Notes: generated from the sequence alone by a model not told the origin. A DNA stretch of 42,575 nt from Caulobacter sp. (GCA_017744495.1 JAGIBE010000122.1:1496-44070), one strand, 5' to 3'. Counted from the first letter of the stretch, positions 8,881 to 17,674 are shown. Program-made: numbers and translations.

Positions 8881-8936
8881 GTTTCGAAAACCCTTGAAAT
8901 CCAGACGCGGCCTTGGCGTGGCGGCGATGGAGGCAT

Positions 8937-8965
8937 ACCTATGCGACCAGTCGCGCCGTCGTCAA
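8937..8965 (-). promoter_or_regulatory. Candidate promoter for the zinc-finger/thioesterase unit
   Basis: On the minus strand a TTGACG hexamer (8965 to 8960) is followed after 17 bases by ATAGGT (8942 to 8937) within GCATAGGTATG. The -35 fits the Caulobacter housekeeping pattern TTGACGS well; the -10 is weak. The position, about 60-85 bases upstream of the zinc-finger ATG in the divergent gap, is reasonable. Confidence 0.3.
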
Positions 8966-9035
8966 TTCGTACGGGGCCCGTTCCCTTCCCTATCGTCCGC
9001 CTTCTCGGGTTTGGCGGGCCGCATCTGGACGTTCC

Positions 9036-9998
9036 ATGGACCTGCCCGCGTACGCGATCGAAGCCGAAGGCCTGTTCAAGACCTACCCCGCCAGCAAGAC
9101 CGCGCCGGAGAAGCGCGCCCTGAACGGAATCGACCTGAAGGTGCCGCGTGGGTCGATCTTCGGCCTCTTGGGCCCCAACGGCGCGGGCAAGTCGACCTTC
9201 ATCAACATCCTGGCCGGCCTGACCCGCAAGACCAGCGGCACGGTGCGCATCTGGGGGCGTGACATCGACGAGCGTCCGCGCGACGCCCGCGCCGCCATCG
9301 GCGTCGTGCCGCAGGAACTGGCCGCCGACGTCTTCTTCACTCCGCGCGAGTCGCTGGAGGTTCAGGCCGGCTTCTACGGCGTGCCCAAGAACGAGCGCCG
9401 CACCGACGAACTGCTGAACGCCCTGGGCCTGGGCGACAAGGCCAACGCCTATGTCCGCCAGCTGTCGGGGGGCATGAAGCGCCGGCTGATGGTGGCCAAG
9501 GCCATGGTCCACCAGCCGCCGGTGCTGATCCTGGACGAGCCCACCGCCGGCGTCGACGTCGAGCTGCGCCGCCAGCTGTGGAGCTATGTCACGGGCCTCA
9601 ACCAGCTGGGCGTGACCATCGTCCTGACCACCCACTATCTGGAAGAAGCCCAGGAGTTGTGCGACCAGATCGCCATCGTCAACCGCGGCGAGGTGGTGGT
9701 CTGCGAGCCGACGCCCAAGCTGCTGGGCCGGATGGACATCCGCAACGTGGTGGTCACGCCGGAGGAGCCGGTCGCCGCCGCGCCCCTGCTGGCGGGCTTC
9801 GAGACCAAGCTGCGCGCGGGCGGGGCGTTCTCGGTCTCGTACCGCACGGGCCAGTCCAGCGTGGAGCAGGTGCTGGCGGCGGTCCGCGCCGAGGGACTGA
9901 AGATCAAGGACATCGCCACGGAAGACCCAGACCTGGAGGACGTCTTCGTGTCGCTGACCTATGGCGATCCCAACGCGAAGGATCCGCTGGGCACTTAA
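9036..9998 (+). CDS. ABC transporter ATP-binding protein (ABC-2/CcmA type)
   Basis: The 320-residue protein is an ABC ATPase of the COG1131 class, which energises ABC-2 type exporters for drugs, lipids or polysaccharides. Walker A is GPNGAGKST (46-54), the Q-loop is VVPQEL, the signature is LSGGMKRR, Walker B is VLILDEPT and the switch histidine is in TTHYLEEA. A C-terminal 80-residue extension follows the core. The ATG at 9036 is used; upstream sequence in frame is not protein-like. Most such ATPases are followed by their permease gene, but here the next gene is a NUP protein beyond an intergenic repeat, and no ABC-2 permease occurs in the window. Confidence 0.92.
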   Translation: MDLPAYAIEAEGLFKTYPASKTAPEKRALNGIDLKVPRGSIFGLLGPNGAGKSTFINILAGLTRKTSGTVRIWGRDIDERPRDARAAIGVVPQELAADVFFTPRESLEVQAGFYGVPKNERRTDELLNALGLGDKANAYVRQLSGGMKRRLMVAKAMVHQPPVLILDEPTAGVDVELRRQLWSYVTGLNQLGVTIVLTTHYLEEAQELCDQIAIVNRGEVVVCEPTPKLLGRMDIRNVVVTPEEPVAAAPLLAGFETKLRAGGAFSVSYRTGQSSVEQVLAAVRAEGLKIKDIATEDPDLEDVFVSLTYGDPNAKDPLGT

Positions 9999-10001
9999 GT
10001 C

Positions 10002-10136
10002 CCTCCCCCTGTGGGGGAGGCGATCGCGAAGCGATCGGCGGGAGCAGGATTCGGATCGCTCGATCCAGGTCGTGGCAGTCTGCCGATCACTCCCCCCTCC
10101 GTCGGCTGCGCCGACACCTCCCCCACAGGGGGAGGA
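10002..10136. repeat. Intergenic palindromic repeat with 19-bp inverted ends
   Basis: The ends at 10002-10020 and 10118-10136 are perfect 19-bp inverted copies (CCTCCCCCTGTGGGGGAGG on the left). Each end is itself nearly palindromic. Internal hairpins are CGATCGC/GCGATCG at 10021-10037 and GTCGGC/GCCGAC at 10101-10115. A GATTC site (the GANTC class methylated by CcrM in Caulobacter) lies at 10048-10052. It starts four bases after the ABC ATPase stop, so it may act as a transcript end. I recall similar sequence in other Caulobacterales genomes but cannot check this. Confidence 0.75.
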
Positions 10137-10236
10137 ACTAGGCATTTCGCTTGCATTCCCCGCCTCCCGCCGATCCCCGATTGCATCCCCGGCCGCATCG
10201 GTGGAGGTTCGGCGCGGATTTCTGGTGGGGTTTCGC

Positions 10237-11283
10237 ATGCGCGCCTTGTGGTTTCGGATCGTCCTGGCGCTGAGCGTCGTCTTCTGCTTCGGCCTGGCCT
10301 CGGCCCGCGCCGCCGACCGCATCCCGGTCAAGGTCGTGGTCGTCACCACCTTCGAGATCGGGGCCGACACCGGCGACTTCGCGGGCGAGTTCCAGCCCTG
10401 GGTCGAGGGCTGGCCGCTGAAACACCAAATCACCATTCCGGGCGTGCGCCACGTGGCTCGCTATTCCGACGACGGGGTGCTGGCCGTCGTCAGCGACATG
10501 CGCGGACGGGCGCGCGAGAGCGTGGCGGCCCTGATCCTGTCGGACCAGTTCGACCTCAGCAAAGCCTACTGGATCGTGGCCGGCATCGCTGGGGTCGATC
10601 CGGCCGCCGCCTCGGTCGGCAGCGCCGCCTGGGCCCGTTACGTGGTCGACGCCGACCCGATCTACGAGGTCGACGATCGCGACATCCCCGCCGGCTGGCC
10701 CTACGGCCTCTATTCCAACGACGCCGAGCGTCCAAATGTGAAGGGCAAGGCCGAAGGCTCCAGCGCCATGGTCTGGACCCTGGACCGCGGTCTGGTCGAT
10801 TGGGCTTACGCCCTGACCAAGGACGTCAAGCTGCCCGACAGCGCCGCCCTCCAGGCCGTCCGCGCGCCCTACAAGGACACCCCGCAAGGCCGGCGGCCGC
10901 CGTTCGTGCTGGAGGGCGACGCCCTGGGCACGGTGCGCTTCTGGCACGGCCACCGCCGCACCCAGTGGGCGCAGGACTGGGTCAAGCTCTGGACCGACGG
11001 CGCGGGCACCTTCACCATGACCGACTGCGAAGACCAGGGGATCCTCGACGTGCTCGACGCCCATGCCGCATCCGGAAAGATCGATCGCAAGCGTGTCCTG
11101 GTGCTGCGCACGGGCAGCAACTACTCCCGCGCCCCGCTGGGCCAGACCAGCCTGCCGCACGTGTTCCACGAGGAGAGCCTGAAGGCCTCGTTCCTGGCCA
11201 CCTTCGCGGTTGGCGGGCCGGTGGTGCGCGAGCTGACCACGCACTGGGACCGCTACGCCAACGCTATTCCTGGGAGCCGCTAG
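10237..11283 (+). CDS. Purine nucleoside permease (NUP family), exported
   Basis: This 348-residue protein matches the NUP family (PF06516), first described from yeast purine nucleoside transport and common in proteobacteria. Its fold resembles nucleoside phosphorylases, and bacterial members carry a signal peptide, as here: residues 1-26 (LALSVVFCFGLASARA) ending at an AxA-type cleavage site. Family segments include VVVTTFEIGADTGDFAGE and AYWIVAGIAGVDP. The ATG at 10237 is chosen for the signal peptide and a GGTGGGG site six bases upstream; the frame is open further left into the intergenic repeat, which is rejected. Only three bases separate it from the NCS2 purine permease gene, strongly supporting a joint role in purine nucleoside or base uptake. 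Confidence 0.88.
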   Translation: MRALWFRIVLALSVVFCFGLASARAADRIPVKVVVVTTFEIGADTGDFAGEFQPWVEGWPLKHQITIPGVRHVARYSDDGVLAVVSDMRGRARESVAALILSDQFDLSKAYWIVAGIAGVDPAAASVGSAAWARYVVDADPIYEVDDRDIPAGWPYGLYSNDAERPNVKGKAEGSSAMVWTLDRGLVDWAYALTKDVKLPDSAALQAVRAPYKDTPQGRRPPFVLEGDALGTVRFWHGHRRTQWAQDWVKLWTDGAGTFTMTDCEDQGILDVLDAHAASGKIDRKRVLVLRTGSNYSRAPLGQTSLPHVFHEESLKASFLATFAVGGPVVRELTTHWDRYANAIPGSR

Positions 11284-11286
11284 GCC

Positions 11287-12603
11287 ATGCTCGAACGCCT
11301 CTTCGGCCTCAAGGCCCACGGAACGAACGTCCGCACCGAGGTGCTGGCCGGCGTCACCACCTTCATGACCATGGCCTATATCGTGGTGGTCAATCCGGCG
11401 ATCCTGGGCGAGGCCGGCATGCCGGTGGCCGCCGTCGCCGCCGCCACCTGCCTGGCCGCGGGCTTCGGCTCGATCCTGATGGGACTGGTCGCCAACTACC
11501 CGCTGGCCCTGGCGCCGGGCATGGGACTGAACGCCTACTTCACCTACACCGTGGTCAAGGGCATGGGCGTGCCGTGGGAGACCGCCCTGGGCTGCGTCTT
11601 CTTGTCGGGCGTGGCCTTCCTGGTCCTGACCCTGGCCGGGGTGCGCCAGATGATCGTCGGGGCCATCCCCAAGCCGTTGTTCTCGGCCGTCGCCGCGGGC
11701 GTGGGCCTGTTCATCGCCTTCATCGGCCTGAAGGAGGCGGGGATCATCGTCGCCCACCCGGCCACCACCGTGGCCCTGGGCGACCTGACCACCCCGACCG
11801 CCGCCGTGGCGATCCTGGGCCTGGTGCTGATCGCCGTGCTCCAAGCCTGGCGGGTCAAGGGCGCGATCCTGATCGGCATCCTGCTGACCTCCGCCGCCGG
11901 CTGGACCTTGGGCCTGGCCAAGATCGCGCCGGGCGCGTCCAGCCTGACCGACCTGACCGCCACCGCCTTCAAGATGGACATCGCCGGCGCCTTCCACCTT
12001 CAAGGCGGTATGGTGCTTGCCATGCTCGAGATCGTCTTCGTCTTCCTGTTCGTCGACCTGTTCGACAATGTCGGCACCCTGGTGGCGGTGACCAAGAAGG
12101 CGGGCCTGCAGGCGACCGACGGCTCGATCCCGCGCCTGAACCGCATCCTGCTGGCCGACTCGGTGGCGACCATGGCGGGCGCGGCGGCCGGCACCTCGAC
12201 CGTGACCAGCTATATCGAGAGCGCCGCAGGCGTCACGGCCGGCGGCCGCACCGGCCTGACGGCGGTGGTCGTGGGCGTGCTCTTCCTGGTCACCCTCTTT
12301 TTCGCGCCCCTGGTCCAGGCTATCCCCGCAGCCGCCACGGCTCCGGCCCTGATCCTGGTCGGCGCCTTGATGGTCGGCGCGTTGGTCGACGTCGACTGGG
12401 CCGACCCGACCGTGGCCATCCCCGCCTTTCTGACCCTGATCACCATCCCGCTGACCTTCTCGATCGCCAACGGCCTGGCCTTCGGCATCACCAGCTACGC
12501 GGTGCTGCGCCTGCTGACCGGCAAGATCGGCAAGGGGGACTGGCTGCTGCTGATCCTGGCGGCGCTGTTCGTCGTCCGCTTCATCTATCTGGCGAAAGGC
12601 TGA
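11287..12603 (+). CDS. NCS2 family adenine/guanine/hypoxanthine permease (AzgA type)
   Basis: The 438-residue inner-membrane protein belongs to the AzgA-like branch of the NCS2 nucleobase:cation symporters. It opens with LKAHGTNVRTEVLAGVTTFM, then has the substrate-helix motif PLALAPGMGLNAYFTYTVV and the later FVFLFVDLFDNVGTLVAV and GAAAGTSTVTSYIESAAG, all family hallmarks. About 14 hydrophobic segments are visible and the length is typical. With the exported NUP protein three bases upstream, it forms a purine salvage unit: the NUP protein may process or bind nucleosides in the periplasm and this permease imports the base. Termination may involve the hairpin ahead of the tRNA gene. Confidence 0.92.
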   Translation: MLERLFGLKAHGTNVRTEVLAGVTTFMTMAYIVVVNPAILGEAGMPVAAVAAATCLAAGFGSILMGLVANYPLALAPGMGLNAYFTYTVVKGMGVPWETALGCVFLSGVAFLVLTLAGVRQMIVGAIPKPLFSAVAAGVGLFIAFIGLKEAGIIVAHPATTVALGDLTTPTAAVAILGLVLIAVLQAWRVKGAILIGILLTSAAGWTLGLAKIAPGASSLTDLTATAFKMDIAGAFHLQGGMVLAMLEIVFVFLFVDLFDNVGTLVAVTKKAGLQATDGSIPRLNRILLADSVATMAGAAAGTSTVTSYIESAAGVTAGGRTGLTAVVVGVLFLVTLFFAPLVQAIPAAATAPALILVGALMVGALVDVDWADPTVAIPAFLTLITIPLTFSIANGLAFGITSYAVLRLLTGKIGKGDWLLLILAALFVVRFIYLAKG

Positions 12604-12613
12604 CAAGACCCGT

Positions 12614-12642
12614 TTGCGCAGGCGCGGCCTTTCGGCTAAGAC
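12614..12642 (+). promoter_or_regulatory. Candidate promoter of the tRNA-Arg gene
   Basis: GCTAAGAC at 12635-12642 matches seven of eight positions of the Caulobacter housekeeping -10 pattern GCTANAWC. It lies 14 bases after TTGCGCA (12614-12620), a poor -35 match. Transcription would begin near 12648-12650, giving a 5' leader of only about 14 bases before the tRNA. Confidence 0.45.
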
Positions 12643-12645
12643 CGC

Positions 12646-12664
12646 GCTTCCGCAAGGCGGAAGC
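12646..12664 (+). other. Perfect hairpin overlapping the tRNA 5' end
   Basis: GCTTCCGC, loop AAG, GCGGAAGC forms an eight-base-pair stem with a three-base loop. Its last two bases (12663-12664) are the first two of the tRNA acceptor stem, so the hairpin and the mature tRNA fold partly exclude each other. It may mark the RNase P cleavage site, or act as a terminator for the upstream purine operon, although no T-run follows. Confidence 0.55.
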
Positions 12665-12739
12665 ACCCGTAGCTCAGCTGGATAGAGCGTTGCCCTCCGA
12701 AGGCAAAGGTCACACGTTCGAATCGTGTCGGGTGCGCCA
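12663..12739 (+). tRNA. tRNA-Arg (anticodon CCG)
   Basis: The 77-base gene folds into a complete cloverleaf: acceptor stem GCACCCG/CGGGTGC, D stem GCTC/GAGC, anticodon stem TTGCC/GGCAA with loop CTCCGAA, five-base variable loop, and T stem ACACG/CGTGT with loop TTCGAAT. The anticodon CCG is at 12697-12699 and reads the CGG arginine codon. Discriminator G and a genomically encoded CCA end at 12739. It stands alone between the purine operon and the sugar operon. I see no integrase or attachment-site repeat beside it. Confidence 0.97.
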
Positions 12740-12777
12740 CCTCCCAATGAAAATCAGAAGCTCGTCGACGGGCCGGA

Positions 12778-13518
<741 letters not shown>

Positions 13519-14730
13519 CTAGTTGGCCCGCCCAAGGGGCAGGCAGGCCGGGCCGATCGGGTCGAAGGCCTTGTAGGTGAGGATGAATTCCTGGTGGCCC
13601 AGCACCTCGGAGACGGTGCGCTCGCCGCCGGCCACGGCCAGGACCAGGTCATGGATCTCGTCGCCGACCTCATCCAGCGTGCCGCGCCCTTCCATGATCC
13701 GCCCGGCGTCGATGTCCATATCGTCGGCCAACTTGCGGTAGGTCTCGGGATTGGCGCAGACCTTGATCACCGGCGAAATGGCTGAGCCGACCACCGAGCC
13801 GCGTCCGGTGGTGAACAGGGTCAGATGGGCTCCGCAGGCGATCAGTTCGACGATCTCGGCGTTGTCGGAGATGTTCGGGAAGCCGAACCGCGGCTCGCCG
13901 TCGGGCACCACGTCCAGCAGGTAGAGTCCGCCGGCGGGCGGCTGGTCTCCGGGCTTGAGAATCCCGACGATCGGCGCCGACCCTGACTTGGAATAGGCTC
14001 CCATCGACTTCTCTTCCTGGGTAGTCAGTCCGCCTTCGGCGTTGCCTGGCGCGAAGCTGCCGTAGCCCATCACGGTGTAGTAGGCCTCGGCCTTCTGGAT
14101 GCTGCGCTCCAATTCCAGGCCGAGTTCGGGGGTGATCGCCCGGTCGGCCATGATCTTCTCGCAGCCGACGAGCTCGCCGGTCTCTTCGAACAAGCACGCC
14201 GCTCCCGCGGCGCCCAGGCGATCGAAGGCGCGACCGACGGCGGGGTTGGCTGTGATGCCGCTGGTTCCGTCCGAACCGCCGCAGATCGTGCCGATCACCA
14301 GTTCCGAGACGTCCATGGGCGTCTCGGGCGTCTGGGCCGCGATGGCGCGCAGGCGTCCGACGGCTTCCAGTCCTTTGCCGATGGTGCTCGCGGTGCCGCC
14401 GCTCTCCTGGATCACCAGGGTCTCGACCGGGCGGCCACTGGCCTCGATGGTGGCGCGCAGCTGCTCCCGGTTGAAGCTCTCGCAGCCCAGCGAGACCAGC
14501 AGCACCCCGCCGACATTGGGGTGCGTGCCGATCGCCTGCATGACCTTCAGCGCGTAGGCGTTGGGATAGCAGCCGGGAAAGCCGATCAGGTGGACATCGG
14601 TATCGTCGCTACGGGTGACGATGGCGCGGGCTACGTGGTGGGCGCATTCGACCAGATAGGCCACCGCCACCACGTTGCGGATCCCCTTGCGGCCGTCCGA
14701 CCGCAGATAGCCTCGCAACGCCTGCGCCAT
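13519..14730 (-). CDS. UxaA family dehydratase, large (C-terminal) subunit; probable fuconate dehydratase
   Basis: The 403-residue protein corresponds to the C-terminal catalytic domain of altronate/galactarate dehydratases (GD_AH_C). Hallmarks are the opening GYLRSDGRKGIRNVVAVAYL, GCYPNAYALKVM, GTICGGSDGTSGITANPAVG and FTTGRGSVVGSAISPVIKVC. Conserved Cys in GCES, CGGSDG, GCEK and later segments are consistent with the iron site of this family. The enzyme removes water from a sugar acid to give a 2-keto-3-deoxy acid. In Campylobacter jejuni a similarly split UxaA pair sits in the L-fucose island, so L-fuconate is the most likely substrate. The N-terminal SAF domain is the separate gene ending two bases upstream. 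Confidence 0.85.
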   Translation of the reverse strand: MAQALRGYLRSDGRKGIRNVVAVAYLVECAHHVARAIVTRSDDTDVHLIGFPGCYPNAYALKVMQAIGTHPNVGGVLLVSLGCESFNREQLRATIEASGRPVETLVIQESGGTASTIGKGLEAVGRLRAIAAQTPETPMDVSELVIGTICGGSDGTSGITANPAVGRAFDRLGAAGAACLFEETGELVGCEKIMADRAITPELGLELERSIQKAEAYYTVMGYGSFAPGNAEGGLTTQEEKSMGAYSKSGSAPIVGILKPGDQPPAGGLYLLDVVPDGEPRFGFPNISDNAEIVELIACGAHLTLFTTGRGSVVGSAISPVIKVCANPETYRKLADDMDIDAGRIMEGRGTLDEVGDEIHDLVLAVAGGERTVSEVLGHQEFILTYKAFDPIGPACLPLGRAN

Positions 14731-14732
14731 GG

Positions 14733-15029
14733 TCAGCGTCCTTCCGAACCCGTCGCCTGCCGGGTGTGGCTGGCGATGTAGTCGCTCTTCATGTTGTGCA
14801 GATGGATGTGGCCGCCGGCGGCCACGGGGGCGGTGATCGACCCGATCGGCGCGCCGTACTTCCGCACTTTGTCGCCGACCGCCAAGGCGCGGCGAGCCAG
14901 CTTGTGGCCGACTCCGACGTCGGCCTCGGTGGTCACCGTCTGGCCGTCAATGATCAGCGCTTGGCCCGCGTGGACCGGGGCACCGAGCACCAGCACGTTG
15001 TCGTCGGGATGCAAGAGGATCAGGCTCAT
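14733..15029 (-). CDS. UxaA family dehydratase, small (SAF-domain) subunit
   Basis: This 98-residue protein is the SAF domain that forms the N-terminal part of fused altronate dehydratases. It contains VGHKLARRALAVGDKVRKYG and the conserved GGHIHLHNMKSDY end, where the His/Asn residues probably help build the active site. It is encoded separately from, but immediately before, the large subunit (two-base gap), so the two very likely form one enzyme. I use the ATG at 15029 (MSLILLHPDDNVL). The longer reading frame starting at 15110 would overlap the aldo/keto reductase gene and lacks family similarity. Confidence 0.87.
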   Translation of the reverse strand: MSLILLHPDDNVLVLGAPVHAGQALIIDGQTVTTEADVGVGHKLARRALAVGDKVRKYGAPIGSITAPVAAGGHIHLHNMKSDYIASHTRQATGSEGR

Positions 15030-15037
15030 CGCGGGTT

Positions 15038-16075
15038 TCAAGTCCGGCCCGCCGCACGGGGCGTCGGCGCGTCGGGATGCAACAGGCCCTCGGCGCGCAG
15101 GTCGTCCCACAGGGCGTCGGGGATGGCGTGCTCGGCCCAGGCCAGGGCCTGGCGCACCTGCTCAGGGCTGGAAAGGCCAGGGATGACGCTGATGACCCGC
15201 GGGTGAGCCGATGGAAACCGCAGGGCGGCCGCCGCCAGGGGCGTGGCGTGGGCCGCGCAGACCGTCTCCAATCGGCGGACGCGGTCCAGCACCTCGGCCG
15301 AGGCCGGGCCGTAGTTATAGTGCGCGCCAGCCTTTACCCCTTCGACCAGTACGCCGGAATTGAACGGCCCGCCAATGATGATCGACACATCGCGGGCCAC
15401 GCAACGCGGCAGGAAGCGGTCCAGAGCGGTCTGCTCCAAGAGCGTGTAGCGGCCGGCCAGCAGGAAGACGTCGAAGTCGGCTTCATCCAAGGCCGCGTCG
15501 CAGATCTCCCACTCGTTGACGCCCAGGCCGATGGCGTCCACCGCCCCGCCGTCGCGCAGGGCCCGCATGGCCTTGTAGCCGCCGTCGAAGAACTGCCGCC
15601 GCCGCATCGCGTCGTCGGCGCCGTGGGTGACAGGGCCGAGGTCGTGGGCCAGCAGGACCTCGACGCGGTCGCGTTTCAGACGCTTCAGACTGGCCTCGAA
15701 CGAGCGCATGACGCCGTCGTAGGAATAGTCGAACACCGGCTCGAACGGCGCGGCCCCGACGAAGCCGTGGCGCTCGCCCGCCGGGTCGGCCTGCGGCGCC
15801 GGCCGCAGCAATCGGCCGACCTTGGTCGAGACCTTGACGTTCGGCGGCAGGATCTCGCCTAGACGCGTTTCGCTGAGGCCGAAGCCGTAGTGTGGGGCGG
15901 TGTCGAAGTAGGTCAGGCCGGCGTCTAGAGCGGCCTCGACCGCATCACGCGCCGCCGTGTCGCTCATGGCGGCGTAGAGATTACCGATCCCGCCGGCCCC
16001 GAAGCCCAGCGGCGGCAGACCCAGCCGATCGGCCGAGCGGTCGCTGGGAACGGGCAGGGCATCAGCAAGGCTCAC
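15038..16075 (-). CDS. Aldo/keto reductase, probable L-fucose dehydrogenase (D-threo-aldose 1-dehydrogenase type)
   Basis: The 345-residue TIM-barrel enzyme shows the aldo/keto reductase tetrad: Asp58 and Tyr63 in YFDTAPHYG, Lys85 in VSTKVGR and a His in VLLAHDLG. The N-terminal PLGFGAGGIGNLYAAMSD and the overall pattern match the L-fucose / D-threo-aldose 1-dehydrogenase branch, which oxidises the sugar at C1 to the lactone. The start is a GTG at 16075 that overlaps the IclR stop in GTGA (four-base overlap), so translation is coupled. The frame is open further upstream, inside the IclR gene, but only in antisense-like composition. It is most likely the first catabolic step of this operon. 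Confidence 0.85.
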   Translation of the reverse strand: MSLADALPVPSDRSADRLGLPPLGFGAGGIGNLYAAMSDTAARDAVEAALDAGLTYFDTAPHYGFGLSETRLGEILPPNVKVSTKVGRLLRPAPQADPAGERHGFVGAAPFEPVFDYSYDGVMRSFEASLKRLKRDRVEVLLAHDLGPVTHGADDAMRRRQFFDGGYKAMRALRDGGAVDAIGLGVNEWEICDAALDEADFDVFLLAGRYTLLEQTALDRFLPRCVARDVSIIIGGPFNSGVLVEGVKAGAHYNYGPASAEVLDRVRRLETVCAAHATPLAAAALRFPSAHPRVISVIPGLSSPEQVRQALAWAEHAIPDALWDDLRAEGLLHPDAPTPRAAGRT

Positions 16076-16842
16076 TGCGACGAGCCTCCGAGTTCGATCG
16101 AGATCTCGTCGGCCGCCGCCTTGATGGCGGCAATCGTGTCGGGCACCGAGATAGCCGTGGGAGTCTCGACATAGGGCGAAGTCAGGGCCGCGGCGACGCC
16201 GTCGGGACCGAGGATCGGCGCGGACAGGTCGACCACCAGCCGGGTGACGTCGCTGGGAGCCAGAACATGTTGGTCGGCCCGGGCCTTGCGGGCCCTGGCT
16301 TCGAAGGCGGCCCAGGCGGCGGGAGAGACGGTCGGCTCCAGTCGCGCCCGCCATTCCTCCCGCACCGGCTCGGGTTGGAATGCGTAGAGCACCAGGCCCG
16401 AGGTCGCCTCGACGATGGCGCGGTGATAGCCGACCCGCACCGAGAAGCCCTGGTTGCCGGGGGCTTCGACCCGCGCCACCACCACCATCTGGGCGGCGCT
16501 GGCCACGGCCAGGTGGCAGGACTGGCCGATTGTGTCGGAGAGCCGCCGCATCACGGGCAGGGCGATCTCGAGCACCGTCTTGGTCGGGGCCTGGGCCATG
16601 CCCAGCGAGAACAGTTTGTCGGTCAAGACAAGGCCGTCGCCACTCGGCGTGTCGGTGATGTAGCCTCGATGCTGCAGCACCTGGACCATGCGGAACAGTT
16701 CGCTGACCGACCGGTTCAGCGCCCCGGCGATCTGGACCATGCCCATCGGCTCGCCTCGCGCCGCTAGCAGCTCGAGGACGTCCAGGCCCTTTTCCAGGGC
16801 GGGGGCGCGGTATTTGGAGAGGGTGTCTTCGGACTCGGCCAT
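16072..16842 (-). CDS. IclR family transcriptional regulator
   Basis: The 256-residue protein has a winged-helix DNA-binding domain at about 13-75 (ALEKGLDVLELLAARGEPMG, then IAGALNRSVSELFRMVQVL) and an IclR effector domain (LPVMRRLSDTIGQSCHLAVA to the C-terminus). IclR regulators typically bind sugar acids or aromatic acids. Its position inside the sugar operon, four bases after the lactonase gene and overlapping the aldo/keto reductase, argues for local control of the cluster, as in the C. jejuni fucose island, which also carries an IclR gene. The best operator candidate is the 14-bp palindrome at 20043-20056. Confidence 0.92.
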   Translation of the reverse strand: MAESEDTLSKYRAPALEKGLDVLELLAARGEPMGMVQIAGALNRSVSELFRMVQVLQHRGYITDTPSGDGLVLTDKLFSLGMAQAPTKTVLEIALPVMRRLSDTIGQSCHLAVASAAQMVVVARVEAPGNQGFSVRVGYHRAIVEATSGLVLYAFQPEPVREEWRARLEPTVSPAAWAAFEARARKARADQHVLAPSDVTRLVVDLSAPILGPDGVAAALTSPYVETPTAISVPDTIAAIKAAADEISIELGGSSQ

Positions 16843-16846
16843 GGCC

Positions 16847-17674
16847 CTATATCCGATAGAAGCGGCGACTTGTCCCGCCGAACAGCGCCTCGAGATCGGC
16901 GGGGGCGCTCACGCCGCTCAGGGTCTCGGCCAGGGCCAACCAGCCGGCGTAGTCGCCGGCCAGGTCCAGCACCGGCCAGTCGCTGCCCCACATCAGTCTC
17001 TGCGGTCCGAACGCCGCGACCAGGTGGTGGACATAGGGCGCCAAGGCGTCGGTCGATTGTTCCGGCGCCGCCTCGGTCAGCAGGCCCGACAGCTTGCACA
17101 AGATCTGGGGCAAGGCGGCCAGGGCCTGGATTCCAGCGGCCCAGGCCTCGGCGCCGGCACCAGTGGCGATCGGCGGCTTGGCGCCGTGGTCGATGACAAT
17201 GTTCAGGTCCGGCCGACGGCGGGCCAGGGTCAGTAGATGCGGCAGGTGGCGGGTCAGGACCAGGGCGTCCAGCGACAGACCGTGAGCGACCATGGCGTCC
17301 AGCGCCGGGTCCAGATCTGGCGACGCGATCCAGGCGTCGTCGGCCAGATTCTGCAGCATCGGCCGAAGGCCGCGCAGCTTGGGACGCCGGGCCAGCTCGG
17401 CGATGCGGGCCGGGGCGTCCGGCGCCCGCAGATTGGCCCAGCCCACGACGGCCAACACTAGGGGTTCGTCGGCGGCCAGGTCCAGCAGCCAGTCGGTATC
17501 GCGATCGTCGGGCTGGGACTGCACCAGCACCGAGCCGGTCAGGCCCAGCGGCGCGCCGATCTCCGACAGGTCGGAAGGGCCGAAGTCGCGGTGGATGGCC
17601 ACTAGGTCGGGCGTCGGCCAGGAAAAGCCGTTTCGGCCCACGCGCCAGAAGTGCTGGTGGGCGTCGATCAGCAT
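16847..17674 (-). CDS. COG3618 amidohydrolase, probable L-fuconolactonase
   Basis: The 275-residue enzyme is an amidohydrolase-superfamily TIM barrel. The metal-binding HxH is H6/H8 in DAHQHFWR, a mid-barrel His is in VIDHGAKP, and the catalytic Asp lies in MWGSDWPVL. COG3618 includes characterised L-fucono-1,5-lactonases that open the lactone made by L-fucose dehydrogenase. The length is normal, and there is no signal peptide, so it acts in the cytosol. The ATG at 17674 overlaps the end of the alcohol dehydrogenase gene by seven bases, supporting tight co-translation. Confidence 0.87.
   Translation of the reverse strand: MLIDAHQHFWRVGRNGFSWPTPDLVAIHRDFGPSDLSEIGAPLGLTGSVLVQSQPDDRDTDWLLDLAADEPLVLAVVGWANLRAPDAPARIAELARRPKLRGLRPMLQNLADDAWIASPDLDPALDAMVAHGLSLDALVLTRHLPHLLTLARRRPDLNIVIDHGAKPPIATGAGAEAWAAGIQALAALPQILCKLSGLLTEAAPEQSTDALAPYVHHLVAAFGPQRLMWGSDWPVLDLAGDYAGWLALAETLSGVSAPADLEALFGGTSRRFYRI

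Noticed and set aside
12663-12777. Attachment site or genomic island at the tRNA-Arg 3' end
   Set aside because: No integrase, no repeat of the tRNA 3' end was noticed, and the adjacent operon has the same codon use as the rest of the window.
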